From: an uncultured Pseudomonadales bacterium
GTDB lineage: Bacteria > Pseudomonadota > Gammaproteobacteria > Pseudomonadales > Azotimanducaceae
Direction: 5' to 3'
DNA length: 64,000 nucleotides
Assembly (NCBI GenBank): GCA_951813295.1
Contig: CATOTI010000002.1
Coordinates: 3,730,522-3,794,521 of the forward strand
The notes beneath the pieces were generated by a model, which did not search any database, was not told where the DNA came from, and was given only the letters and a program-made list of their open reading frames with translations. The position numbers and the translations under genes were made by a program. Shown here in pieces: positions 41,786-51,350 of this stretch. The first letter of the stretch is position 1, and every line of letters begins with the position of its first letter.

Positions 41786-44700
41786 TTGACACGACAAACG
41801 CTCAGAACACATCGCGAGTACAACCGCTGGGTGGTCGATCAGACCCTCGAAGACTACGCACTGCGGTTCACGTCGAAGGACGCTCGGCGCTGGTCGATCT
41901 ATCGCGTCGCGATGACGGCGCTCGGAACGACCGCGTTCCTGGCGCTCGAAGCGCTCGGCGGGGCCGTCACGCTGCAGTTCGGGTTTGCCAACGCCGTTGT
42001 GGCGATCGTCGTGGTCTGCGCTGTCATCTTTCTGATCGGGCTACCCGTCTGCATCAGCGCCGCGCGCTATGGCGTCGATGTGGACCTTCTCACGCGAGGC
42101 GCGGGTTTCGGGTACCTGGGTTCGACGATCACATCGCTCGTCTACGCGTCGTTCACGTTCATCTTCTTTGCGATCGAAGCGTCGATCATGGCGATCGCGT
42201 TGGAGATCGTGCTGGGCATCCCGCTGTGGCTCGGCTACGCGCTTTGCTCGCTTGCCGTCATACCGATCGTGACGCATGGATTTACTTTCATCAGTCGATT
42301 CCAGATCGGCTCGCAGTATCTCTGGGTCGTTTTGCAGATCGCTGCGCTGGTCGCCGTCGCGACGCGCGATGCGAGCGCGATTCCGGCCTGGATGACCTTC
42401 GAGGGGAGCGCGGGCGCCGGTAGTTTCGACGTTATCGTTTTTGGTGCCGCGGCGGCCATTCTGATGGCTCTCGTGGCGCAACTCGGCGAGCAGGTTGACT
42501 ACCTGCGGTTCCTCCCGGAGCCGACGCCGGAGACGCGTGGGCGCTGGTACGCCGCCGTTGTCTTCGCGGGTCCCGGCTGGGTCTTTATTGGATGCATCAA
42601 GCTGCTGTTCGGGTCCTTCGTCGCCTACTTGCTCTTTACGGCGGGTAGTGATGCGACGGCGGCCGCGGATCCGACGCGTATGTACATCCACGCTTACGGC
42701 GCTAGCCCGCCGATGGTTGCGTTGGTCCTGGCCGGCTTGATGGTGTTGATCTCCCAGATGAAGATCAATGTCACGAACGCCTACGCGGGGTCGATCGCGT
42801 GGTCGAATTTCTTTTCACGACTGACCCACAACCATCCCGGGCGAGTGGTTTGGCTCGTGTTCAACGTCGTGATCGCGTTCCTGCTGACGGAACTCGGCAT
42901 CTATCGGGCCCTCGAGAGCATCCTCTCGATCTTTGCGATCGTAGCGCTCGCATGGCTCGGGACGTTGGCGGCGGATCTGGCGATCAACAAACCGCTGGGG
43001 CTCTCGCCGCGACACATCGAATTCAAACGTGCGCACCTCTACGACATCAACCCGGTCGGGGTCGGCTCGATGTTGCTGGCGTCAACGGTCGGTATCGTTG
43101 CGTATCTTGGTGCCGCGGGCGAAGAGGCGCGGGCGCTCGCGCATTTCATCACGCTTCTGGTCTGCCTGGTGGCGACGCCGGCGATCGCCAAGTTGACGCG
43201 CGGTCGGTATTACGTCGCTCGCTCGTCCGAAAGCCTGCTAGACGTGTCGCAGCGAACGCAGTGCTGCATGTGTGAGCACGATTTCGAAGCCGAGGACATG
43301 GCGTATTGTCCATTCCATGTGGGACCGATTTGTTCGCTCTGTTGCTCGTTGGACGCGCACTGTCGAGATGAATGTAAGACCGAGGCGACGGCTTCCGATC
43401 AGCTTCGGGTGGCACTCGGCGGAATCTTGAAGCCGCGCTTCATCGAGGCGGTGTTTTCGCGTAACGCGCGTTTTGTCGGCGCGTTCGCGCTCACGTGCAT
43501 CTTGCTTGTCGGATTGCTGGCGCTCTTGCGTGCCGACGCGATCACCCGTTTTGGTGCGTCGGCCGCGGTCGATGCGGTGCTGATGAGCCTGTTTTTCATC
43601 CTGGCCATTGTGGCGGGAGTCTTGATCTGGCTTTTCCTGCTGGCCGACGACAGTCGTAACGCGGCGCTCGACGAGTCGCGTCGGCACACGGAACTGCTCA
43701 TGGACGAGATGGTGGCGCGCGAACGGATCGACCGAGAACTACAGGCCGCGAAGGATGTTGCCGAGGCGGCGAACGATGCAAAGACACGATACTTGAGCGG
43801 CATCAGCCATGAGTTCCGGACGCCCCTGCAAGCAATCGTCGGTTATGCACAGATCATGCGCCGCGATCCGGAGCTACCGCGCAACCGGGCCCGTGCCGTC
43901 GATGTAATACATCGGAGTGGCGAGCACCTCGCGGATCTCGTCGAGGGCTTGCTCGACTTCGCGAAGATCGAATCGGGTCGTATCGAAGTACGACGCGAAG
44001 CGGTCGACCTGCACGAACTGCTGGTGCATCTCGAACGAACATTTGCGCCTACGGCCGCCGCCCAGGGCATCGAGTTCGACGTGACTTACGATTTATCGAC
44101 CTTGCCGCAGTTCGTGAGAACCGATGGCCAGCGCCTTCGCCAGGTGTTGACCAACCTCCTGTCCAATGCTGTGAAGTTCACGCCTGAAGGTCGTGTCGAA
44201 CTGGCCGTGGCATATCGATCGCAAGTTGCGACATTCACGGTTGATGACACCGGTATTGGCATTCCGGAGGAGCACCTCGAGACGATCTTCCGGCCGTTCG
44301 AACGGGTGCCTGAGGCCCGGAATACGTCACCGGGCACGGGACTCGGCCTCACGATCGTGCAATTGCTCTCGGCGGTATTGGGTGGCGACATCCAGGTGCA
44401 CAGCCGCGTCGGTGAAGGGAGTCGATTTACCCTGAGCCTGTATCTGGCCTCGGTCGACGACGCCGTGACGTTTACCGAGCCCGATCACGTGGCCGGAATC
44501 GAGGGGCCATCGAAGCGCGTTTTGGTCGTCGATGACGATCCGATCCAGCGTCGACTTATCGTGGATCTCCTGACGCCCTATGGATTTATCGTCGAAGAGG
44601 CGGATGGCGGCGAAAGCTGCCTCGCGAAAACCGGCGAAGGGTTCGACCTCTTTCTGCTCGACGTGTCGATGCCCGGGATGTCCGGTCTGACGCTCGCCTC

Positions 44701-45100
44701 GCGACTTCGCGAACTGGGTCATCACGAGCCGATCTTCATGATCTCGGCGGAAGCGCCGGAAGTTGCGGGCGAAGACGCGCCGCCTTTCAACGCGTACCTC
44801 GTCAAGCCCATTCGTTTTTCGGAGTTGTTCGCGCATCTCGGTCGTTATCTCGACATTGCGTGGCGCGTGAAGGAAACGAGCCCCGACTCCGAGAGCATCG
44901 GCCCATCTCTCGTGAGCATCGACCCGAGTGTGCGGGTCCGACTTCGTCGCCTGGCGGAAATCGGCTTTGCGAAAGGATTGCGCGACGAAGTGGAATCGTA
45001 CGCGGCCGATGGCCGCCTCCCGCCGAGATTGGTCGCCGACATCACCTCGGCGATCGATGGCGTCCGGTTCGCGGATGTCATCGCGCTCCTGGAGGAATGA
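41786..45100 (+). CDS. NCS1-type permease / histidine kinase / receiver hybrid, likely urea-related sensor
   Basis: 1104 residues. Residues about 1-480 form an NCS1-like (cytosine/purine/allantoin permease) membrane domain of about 12 helices. Residues 493-530 are cysteine/histidine-rich (C493, C494, C496, H498, C508, H511, C516, C519, C520, H525, C526, C530), resembling a zinc or redox site. Two more helices follow, then HisKA with H675 in SHEFRTPLQAIVGYA, an HATPase (NLLSNAVKF, DTGIGIPEE, GTGLGLTIV), a receiver with phospho-acceptor D959 in FLLDVSMPGM, and a helical tail. It starts at 41786 with TTG. It overlaps the response-regulator gene (ATGA), and porin, urt and ure genes follow, so it probably senses urea or a related nitrogen compound. 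Confidence 0.88.
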   Translation: MTRQTLRTHREYNRWVVDQTLEDYALRFTSKDARRWSIYRVAMTALGTTAFLALEALGGAVTLQFGFANAVVAIVVVCAVIFLIGLPVCISAARYGVDVDLLTRGAGFGYLGSTITSLVYASFTFIFFAIEASIMAIALEIVLGIPLWLGYALCSLAVIPIVTHGFTFISRFQIGSQYLWVVLQIAALVAVATRDASAIPAWMTFEGSAGAGSFDVIVFGAAAAILMALVAQLGEQVDYLRFLPEPTPETRGRWYAAVVFAGPGWVFIGCIKLLFGSFVAYLLFTAGSDATAAADPTRMYIHAYGASPPMVALVLAGLMVLISQMKINVTNAYAGSIAWSNFFSRLTHNHPGRVVWLVFNVVIAFLLTELGIYRALESILSIFAIVALAWLGTLAADLAINKPLGLSPRHIEFKRAHLYDINPVGVGSMLLASTVGIVAYLGAAGEEARALAHFITLLVCLVATPAIAKLTRGRYYVARSSESLLDVSQRTQCCMCEHDFEAEDMAYCPFHVGPICSLCCSLDAHCRDECKTEATASDQLRVALGGILKPRFIEAVFSRNARFVGAFALTCILLVGLLALLRADAITRFGASAAVDAVLMSLFFILAIVAGVLIWLFLLADDSRNAALDESRRHTELLMDEMVARERIDRELQAAKDVAEAANDAKTRYLSGISHEFRTPLQAIVGYAQIMRRDPELPRNRARAVDVIHRSGEHLADLVEGLLDFAKIESGRIEVRREAVDLHELLVHLERTFAPTAAAQGIEFDVTYDLSTLPQFVRTDGQRLRQVLTNLLSNAVKFTPEGRVELAVAYRSQVATFTVDDTGIGIPEEHLETIFRPFERVPEARNTSPGTGLGLTIVQLLSAVLGGDIQVHSRVGEGSRFTLSLYLASVDDAVTFTEPDHVAGIEGPSKRVLVVDDDPIQRRLIVDLLTPYGFIVEEADGGESCLAKTGEGFDLFLLDVSMPGMSGLTLASRLRELGHHEPIFMISAEAPEVAGEDAPPFNAYLVKPIRFSELFAHLGRYLDIAWRVKETSPDSESIGPSLVSIDPSVRVRLRRLAEIGFAKGLRDEVESYAADGRLPPRLVADITSAIDGVRFADVIALLEE

Positions 45101-45105
45101 CGATC

Positions 45106-46005
45106 ATGGATTCGCTTTCCGAAGTCGCCCTCGTCGTCGATGACTCGCCCGACACACTCGGCATGCTGAGCGAAGCGCTCGAGGCCGAGAGCATCTCTGT
45201 GCTCATGGCGCTGGACGGCTCACAAGCCTTGAAGATTGCTCACCTGGCGCGTCCCGATATCATTCTCCTCGACGCCATCATGCCCAAGATGGATGGATTC
45301 GAGACCTGTGCGCGACTGAAGGAAGACGCGGATCTCGCCGAGATTCCGGTGATCTTCATGACGGGGTTGACGGAAACCGAGCATGTGGTGCGTGCCCTCG
45401 AAGCGGGTGGCGTCGACTACGTCAACAAGCCCATCAATCCGGAAGAACTGATCGCGCGGATGCGCGTTCATCTCGGCAACGCCAGACGCACACACTCGGT
45501 GCAGCAGGCGCTTGATCGGACCGGTCAGCATCTCGTCAGCCTTGCCTCCGACGGCACTGTGCAGTGGGCGACGGACCAAGCGCAGGCGTTACTCGGCCAG
45601 GCGGGCCTCGCGAGTAGCGAGATCAATCGACGCCTCGGCGCTCGGCTCGTCGAATGGATGCGGAACAAACCGCGGCGCAAACAGACGTTGTCGCTCCGTG
45701 TGGCCGAACTTCCGATCGAAGCCATGTTGTTGAGCGAGGCGAGCGAGTCGACTTGGGTGTTTCGCCTCGCGGATCCGGCGCATCGACCGACACCGGCGAC
45801 GTTGCGGGAAGCGCTGCCGTTGACGGAGCGCGAATCGGATGTGCTCTTCTGGATCGCCTACGGCAAGACGAACCGCGAGATCGGCGAGATCCTCTCGATG
45901 AGCCCGCGAACGGTCAACAAACACCTCGAAGCGATCTTCCAGAAGCTCGGTGTCGAAAACCGTACGTCGGCCGCCACGGCCGCGATTCGCTTCCTGGAGC
46001 CATAG
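45106..46005 (+). CDS. LuxR/NarL-type response regulator
   Basis: About 299 residues: receiver domain with phospho-acceptor D56 (IILLDAIMPKMDGF), MTGLTETEHV and YVNKPI (Thr/Lys switch residues), a middle region of about 90 residues resembling a degenerate sensor fold, and a C-terminal LuxR helix-turn-helix (LTERESDVLFWIAYGKTNRE, MSPRTVNKHLEAIFQKLGVE). GGAGGA lies 9 bases before the ATG at 45106; an earlier ATG at 45097 overlaps the kinase stop and is also possible. It is the evident partner of the permease-kinase and a candidate activator of the porin-urt-ure genes. Confidence 0.9.
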   Translation: MDSLSEVALVVDDSPDTLGMLSEALEAESISVLMALDGSQALKIAHLARPDIILLDAIMPKMDGFETCARLKEDADLAEIPVIFMTGLTETEHVVRALEAGGVDYVNKPINPEELIARMRVHLGNARRTHSVQQALDRTGQHLVSLASDGTVQWATDQAQALLGQAGLASSEINRRLGARLVEWMRNKPRRKQTLSLRVAELPIEAMLLSEASESTWVFRLADPAHRPTPATLREALPLTERESDVLFWIAYGKTNREIGEILSMSPRTVNKHLEAIFQKLGVENRTSAATAAIRFLEP

Positions 46006-46046
46006 CGGCTGCCGCAATGCGTCGAATGACGTAGGTCCTTGGAGTC

Positions 46047-46056
46047 ATTCGCGAAT
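46047..46056. promoter_or_regulatory. Palindrome in the porin upstream region
   Basis: ATTCGCGAAT is a perfect 10-base palindrome about 80 bases before the porin gene, within the 129-base gap after the response regulator. The same gap has TGCGTCGAATGACGTA near 46018-46033 and GGTCCTT, both also found before the sensor gene (41687-41715). These are candidate operators only. Confidence 0.3.
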
Positions 46057-46134
46057 ACCGCAACGCGAGTGACCTTTCGACAATGCGTTCCTGTTATCCC
46101 GCGCTTCGCGCACCAGACAGGAACGACTACCACT

Positions 46135-47313
46135 ATGTTCAAGAACCTCTCCACGACGCGGGCGCTACTCACGCTCGCGATCGTCGGACTGCCGGTCGCC
46201 GCCCACGCAGGCGCGACGATTCCTATCGGCGACGATCACTCGATCACGGTCGGCGCTGGTTTTCGAACGGCGTTTACCAGCCGGGAAGACGCCTCACCGG
46301 GTGGAACCGACGATTCGACGACGTTCGACATCGAAAGTGTTCGCCTCTACGTGGGTGGGTCGATCCACGAGAAAGTGAAATTCACGTTCAACACCGAGTG
46401 TATGGACTGCGTATTCGGTCAGGCGGCCGACGAAGCGGGCGCGGGCGGCGACATCGACGTTCTCGATGCGATCGTGCAGTTCGAGCTGAGCCCCGAGTTC
46501 AATATCTGGATGGGGCGCATGCTCACGCCCGCGGATCGAATCGAAATGAACGGTCCTTACTACGGGCTGACTTGGAACCAATTCACGGTGCCGCTCTTGC
46601 CCTCGGATCAGTTGGGCGACGCCGGTCTTCTGGGCCGCGATGACGGTGTCACGGTGTGGGGAACGATCGGTAAGTTCCAATACGCGACGGGCTTGTTCGA
46701 CGGTGTCGACGGTGGGCCGAACCAGGAAGACAACCTGCTCTGGTCGACTCGGCTGGCCTACAACTTCCTCAACATGGAAGGGAACCCCGCCTACTACACG
46801 AGCAGCACCTACTTTGGCGGTGCAGGCGACGTGTTCACCGTGGGCCTTTCTTTCCAGAGCCAGGATTCCGGTGCCGGAACGGCAGCCGATCCGGTCGATT
46901 TTGAGGCCCTGATCGTCGACGTTCTCTTCGAGAAGGTGCTCGGCGACGACGGTGGGGTGTTTACGTTCGAGGGCGAGTACAAAACCTTCGACACGCCGCT
47001 CTCGGCCGCCGCGCTGTCCGACCCGTCCTGTTTTTGTCTGTTCGACGGTGATGCGTACTTCGCGACCGTCGCCTACCAGCTACCCGCGGATTTCGGCATG
47101 GGCCGGTTGCAACCGTATCTGCGGGTGACGTCCAACGAGCCGGGCTTCGCAGGCGTTGGTGACAGCGATCTGACCGAGATCGGATTCAACTACGTCATCA
47201 ACGCTCACAACCTGCGGCTCAACTTCAACTACACCGATGGCGACGCCAACCTCACCGGCAATCCCGGCGCGGACGTCAGCGCGATCTCCATCGGCATGCA
47301 AATCCAGATTTAG
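46135..47313 (+). CDS. Outer-membrane porin, probable urea/short-chain amide type
   Basis: 392 residues: signal peptide MFKNLSTTRALLTLAIVGLP then VAAHA cleavage, followed by alternating amphipathic beta strands (DSTTFDIESVRLYVGGSIHE, NIWMGRMLTPADRIEMNG) and a terminal IGMQIQI strand, as in trimeric porins. Cysteines C-x2-C near residue 88 (ECMDCVFG) are unusual. A porin before urtA is a known arrangement for urea or amide uptake, so its role is inferred from context. The ATG at 46135 is chosen for the signal peptide. Confidence 0.82.
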   Translation: MFKNLSTTRALLTLAIVGLPVAAHAGATIPIGDDHSITVGAGFRTAFTSREDASPGGTDDSTTFDIESVRLYVGGSIHEKVKFTFNTECMDCVFGQAADEAGAGGDIDVLDAIVQFELSPEFNIWMGRMLTPADRIEMNGPYYGLTWNQFTVPLLPSDQLGDAGLLGRDDGVTVWGTIGKFQYATGLFDGVDGGPNQEDNLLWSTRLAYNFLNMEGNPAYYTSSTYFGGAGDVFTVGLSFQSQDSGAGTAADPVDFEALIVDVLFEKVLGDDGGVFTFEGEYKTFDTPLSAAALSDPSCFCLFDGDAYFATVAYQLPADFGMGRLQPYLRVTSNEPGFAGVGDSDLTEIGFNYVINAHNLRLNFNYTDGDANLTGNPGADVSAISIGMQIQI

Positions 47314-47333
47314 GTCATCAGAAGGACATTCAA

Positions 47334-48577
47334 GTGAGAAGCAAAGTTCGTATGACGTTTCGCCGGCTACTCGTAGCTTTCGCGATGTTCGCCGCGCCCT
47401 GGGCGTTGGCCGCGGAAGACACCATCAAGGTCGGGGTACTGCATTCGCTATCGGGAACGATGGCCATCTCAGAAACGACGCTGAAGGACACGGTCCTGAT
47501 GCTGGTTGATCAACAGAACGCAAAGGGCGGCCCCTCTTCGCCGAAAAGGCGCGTGAGCTCATCGAAAAAGAGCAGGTCGACGTCGTCTTCGGATGCTGGA
47601 CGTCGGTCAGTCGGAAGTCGGTCTTGCCGGTATTCGAGGAACTGAACAGCGTGCTCTTTTACCCGGTGCAGTACGAGGGTGAAGAATCTTCGAAGAACGT
47701 CTTCTACACGGGAGCGGCACCGAATCAGCAAGCGATTCCGGCCGTCGATTACCTTGCCGAAGAGATCGGCGTAGAACGCTGGGTGCTCGCCGGAACGGAC
47801 TATGTCTATCCGCGCACGACCAACAAGATTCTCGAGGCGTACCTGCAAGCGGCGGGCGTGGCCGACGAGGACATCATGATCAACTACACGCCGTTCGGTC
47901 ACTCGGACTGGCAGTCGATCGTCGCGGACATCAAGAAGTTCGGTTCGGCCGGCAAGAAGACTGCCGTCGTCTCGACGATCAACGGCGACGCGAACGTGCC
48001 CTTCTACAAGGAACTCGGTAACCAGGGCATTTCTGCCGAGGACATTCCCGTCATCGCTTTCTCGGTCGGCGAGGAAGAGCTTTCGGGTATCGATACCGAA
48101 CCGCTGGTCGGCCATCTGGCCGCCTGGAACTACTTCATGAGCGTCGAAGCGGATATCAACGATGACTTCATCGACACGTGGCTCGACTTTATCGGCGATG
48201 ACGACCGCGTGACCAACGATCCCATGGAAGCGCACTACATCGGCTTCAACATGTGGGTCGAAGCCGTCAACAAGGCGGGCACGACGGATGCGAGCGCGGT
48301 CCAGGACGCCATCGTCGGGGTTTCGGTACCGAACCTTTCCGGTGGTATCGCGACGATGATGCCGAATCACCACATCACCAAGCCGGTCTTGATCGGTGAG
48401 ATCCAGGACGACGGTCAGTTCTCGACCGTTTGGGAGACCTCGGGGACCGTACCGGGTGACGCCTGGTCGGATTTCCTTCCTGGTTCGATGGATATCACCG
48501 CCGATTGGCAGGCGCCGCTCGCTTGCGGCAACTACAACGTCAAGACGGGCCGTTGCTCGGGTCAGAACTACGAGTAA
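47334..48577 (+). pseudogene. urtA: Urea ABC transporter substrate-binding protein UrtA, frameshifted by an internal deletion
   Basis: From a GTG at 47334 a signal peptide (LVAFAMFAAPWALA) leads to EDTIKVGVLHSLSGTMAISE and VDQQNAKGG, typical UrtA. At about 47528 the reading frame ends its match: the family continues in another frame as PLFAEKARELIEKEQVDVVF, then FGCWTSVSRKS and intact UrtA to 48577. The expected LLGKxLEPVVVDPASNW-type segment (about 17 residues) is missing, so about 52 bases are deleted, changing frame. No full-length binding protein can be made. The rest of the frame is clean, so the event is recent or an assembly error. Confidence 0.8.
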
Positions 48578-48637
48578 CTAGGTAAGGTGCGGCGGGGCGT
48601 CGGCGATTTCGCCGTCGTCCCGGCGAAGGTTTGAACG

Positions 48638-50263
48638 ATGGCGAACGTAAGAAAACGAGCGCGATGGCTAGCCACGATCCTTGTGATCGTGGCTTCGCCG
48701 TTTGGGTGGGCGGCGGAAGCTCCCGCCGAGACGGTCGAATTCGAGGCCGCATTGGCGGCGCTGAATGCGCGCTCATTCGATGAGAAGCTTGCCGCGGCCG
48801 AACAGGTCGCAGCGCTGCAGAACTCACGTACGGTCGTGGTCCTCAAGGCCTTTCTCGACGGCGCGCTCTATACGCTGCGCGGCGAGGACACGATCGTCAT
48901 CGGCACGCGAATCGAAGGCGGCTATAGCGTTGTCGATGCCGCGAGTGGTGCGGCATTAGCCGACGTCGGGCGACGCGGCGTACGTAAGATCAACGTCAAC
49001 AATGCGCTGCGCCGGGCGCTGCGAGGGTTGATTGCGACGCTCGAACTCGACCAACCGGACCCGGACGACCGGGTCGCGGCGGTCAACGCAATTGCTGAAG
49101 CCGCTGAACCCGAGACGCGCGCGCTCCTCGTCGACCGATTGGATGTCGAGCAGGACCCGGACGTTCTCGAAGCGATCAGGGTCGCCCTCGTCGTATTCGA
49201 CCTCGAATCCTCCGATGACACGATGCGGCTCGATGCGGTCCGGGCGGCCGCTGAGAATCTCAACGGTCGTGTGCGTATCGTGCTCACGAATATCGCCAAC
49301 GATGAAGCAGAAGTTGCCGAGATTCGCACGGCAGCCAACGAATCGCTGGCCGCAATCGATGCCACGGTGCAACGCTTCCGTACGGTCGAAACGCTGCTGT
49401 TCGGTCTGAGCCTGGGCTCCATCCTCGTCCTCGCGGCCATCGGCTTATCGATCACTTTCGGGGTGATGGGCGTCATCAATATGGCGCACGGCGAACTGAT
49501 CATGATTGGCGCGTACACGACCTACGTCGTGCAGGTCCTGTTCCCCGACGCCATTGCGTATTCCCTGCTGATCGCCGTGCCATCGGCCTTTGTCGTCTCA
49601 GGGCTCGTCGGCATCGCCATCGAGCGTGGCATCATTCGATTTCTATACGGACGTCCGCTCGAGACGCTGCTGGCGACCTTCGGTGTCAGTCTGGTTCTCC
49701 AACAGGCCGTCCGCAGCGTCTTTTCGCCGCTCAACCGATCGGTGACCACGCCCGAGTGGATGAGTGGTTCGCTCGAGCTGGCACAAGGTCTGTCGATCAC
49801 CACGAATCGCCTCTACATCCTGATTTTCACCGGGATCGTATTTGCGCTCCTGTGGTTGGTTCTCAACAAGACGCGCCTCGGCCTCGAGGTCAGGGCGGTC
49901 ACGCAGAATCGAGCGATGGCGCGCGCGATGGGTATCCGCAGCGCTCGCGTGGATGTGCTCACGTTCGGTCTCGGTGCCGGTATCGCCGGGGTCGCGGGCG
50001 TGGCGCTCAGTCAACTGACCAACGTCGGCCCGAACCTCGGCCAAGGCTACATCGTCGACTCGTTCATGGTTGTCGTGTTCGGTGGTGTCGGGAATCTCTG
50101 GGGAACGCTCGTTGCCGGGCTTTCGCTCGGCGTCGTCAACAAGGTCATCGAGCCGTGGGCGGGCGCAGTCGTGGCAAAAATCCTCGTGCTCGTGTTCATC
50201 ATTCTGTTTATCCAGATAAGACCGCGCGGCTTGTTCCCGCAAAAAGGCAGGGCGGCCGAATAA
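48638..50263 (+). CDS. urtB: Urea ABC transporter permease UrtB
   Basis: 541 residues: signal-like N-terminus, a periplasmic domain of about 240 residues with HEAT-like repeats (LDVEQDPDVLEAIRVAL, MRLDAVRAAAENLNG), then a LivH-type permease domain from about residue 250 (GLSITFGVMGVINMAHGELI, FGGVGNLWGTLVAGLSLG). This long form is typical of UrtB. It forms the membrane pore with UrtC. The spacing after urtA is about 60 bases. Confidence 0.93.
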   Translation: MANVRKRARWLATILVIVASPFGWAAEAPAETVEFEAALAALNARSFDEKLAAAEQVAALQNSRTVVVLKAFLDGALYTLRGEDTIVIGTRIEGGYSVVDAASGAALADVGRRGVRKINVNNALRRALRGLIATLELDQPDPDDRVAAVNAIAEAAEPETRALLVDRLDVEQDPDVLEAIRVALVVFDLESSDDTMRLDAVRAAAENLNGRVRIVLTNIANDEAEVAEIRTAANESLAAIDATVQRFRTVETLLFGLSLGSILVLAAIGLSITFGVMGVINMAHGELIMIGAYTTYVVQVLFPDAIAYSLLIAVPSAFVVSGLVGIAIERGIIRFLYGRPLETLLATFGVSLVLQQAVRSVFSPLNRSVTTPEWMSGSLELAQGLSITTNRLYILIFTGIVFALLWLVLNKTRLGLEVRAVTQNRAMARAMGIRSARVDVLTFGLGAGIAGVAGVALSQLTNVGPNLGQGYIVDSFMVVVFGGVGNLWGTLVAGLSLGVVNKVIEPWAGAVVAKILVLVFIILFIQIRPRGLFPQKGRAAE

Positions 50264-50264
50264 C

Positions 50265-51350
50265 GTGATGCTCAAGCGGTTCGCTGACCACGAAACGGGT
50301 GGTTTGATTTTGATGGGGATCGTCGCGGTGGCGATCGTCGTCGTCCCCGTCGCCAATCTTTGGATACCAAGTGATTCGTTCTTCCACTTGTCGACGTACA
50401 CCGTCACGTTGCTCGGCAAGTACCTTTGCTTCGCGATCCTGGCGATCGCCCTCGATCTCGTCTGGGGCTACTGCGGCATCCTGAGCCTCGGCCACGGTGC
50501 GTTTTTTGCGCTCGGCGGGTACGCGATGGGGATGTACCTGATGCGCCAGATAGGCGATCGGGGCGTGTACGGAAACGCTGAGCTTCCAGACTTCATGGTC
50601 TTCCTCAACTGGGAGGAGTTGCCGTGGTACTGGTGGGGTTTCGACAGCTTCGTGTTCGCCATCTTCATGGTGGCCCTCATCCCGGGAATCCTGGCGCTGG
50701 TGTTCGGCTGGCTCGCATTCCGATCTCGGGTGACGGGCGTCTATCTCTCGATCATGACGCAGGCGTTGATGCTGGCGTTCTTCCGCAATGAGATGGGCTT
50801 CGGCGGTAACAATGGGTTGACGGATTTCAAGGACATATTGGGTGCGAGCCTGCAGTCCGACGCCACCCGCGTGGTGTTGTTCATGGTTTCGGGCCTCGCC
50901 CTGGCCACGACGTATGTGCTGGCCCGCTTTGTCGTGACGTCGCGTCTCGGCCGCGTCGTAGCGGCGCTCCGCGATGCCGAAGACCGGTCGCGGTTCATCG
51001 GCTATCGCGTCGAGCGCTTCAAGGTCTGGATTTTCACCCTCTCGGCGGTTCTGGCAGGAATAGCGGGTGCGCTTTATGTCCCGCAGGTCGGCATCATCAA
51101 TCCCGGTGAATTCCAGCCGCTCAATTCGATCGAACTGGTCGTCTGGGTGGCGGTCGGTGGCCGCGCGACGCTCTATGGCGCCGCTCTTGGTGCGGTCGTG
51201 GTCAACTATGCAAAGACAACGCTCACGGCGGCGCTGCCGGATATCTGGCTTTTTGCGTTGGGTGCTTTGTTTGTTCTCGTGACGGTGGCGCTCCCGAAAG
51301 GAATCGTTGGACTCTGGAAAACGCGACCGTGGAATCGAAGCGATGACTGA
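50265..51350 (+). CDS. urtC: Urea ABC transporter permease UrtC
   Basis: 361 residues, LivM-type permease: LDLVWGYCGILSLGHGAFFA, FRSRVTGVYLSIMTQALMLA, GFGGNNGLTDFKD, all characteristic of UrtC. It starts with GTG at 50265, one base after the urtB stop, and its end overlaps urtD by 8 bases. Confidence 0.94.
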   Translation: MMLKRFADHETGGLILMGIVAVAIVVVPVANLWIPSDSFFHLSTYTVTLLGKYLCFAILAIALDLVWGYCGILSLGHGAFFALGGYAMGMYLMRQIGDRGVYGNAELPDFMVFLNWEELPWYWWGFDSFVFAIFMVALIPGILALVFGWLAFRSRVTGVYLSIMTQALMLAFFRNEMGFGGNNGLTDFKDILGASLQSDATRVVLFMVSGLALATTYVLARFVVTSRLGRVVAALRDAEDRSRFIGYRVERFKVWIFTLSAVLAGIAGALYVPQVGIINPGEFQPLNSIELVVWVAVGGRATLYGAALGAVVVNYAKTTLTAALPDIWLFALGALFVLVTVALPKGIVGLWKTRPWNRSDD

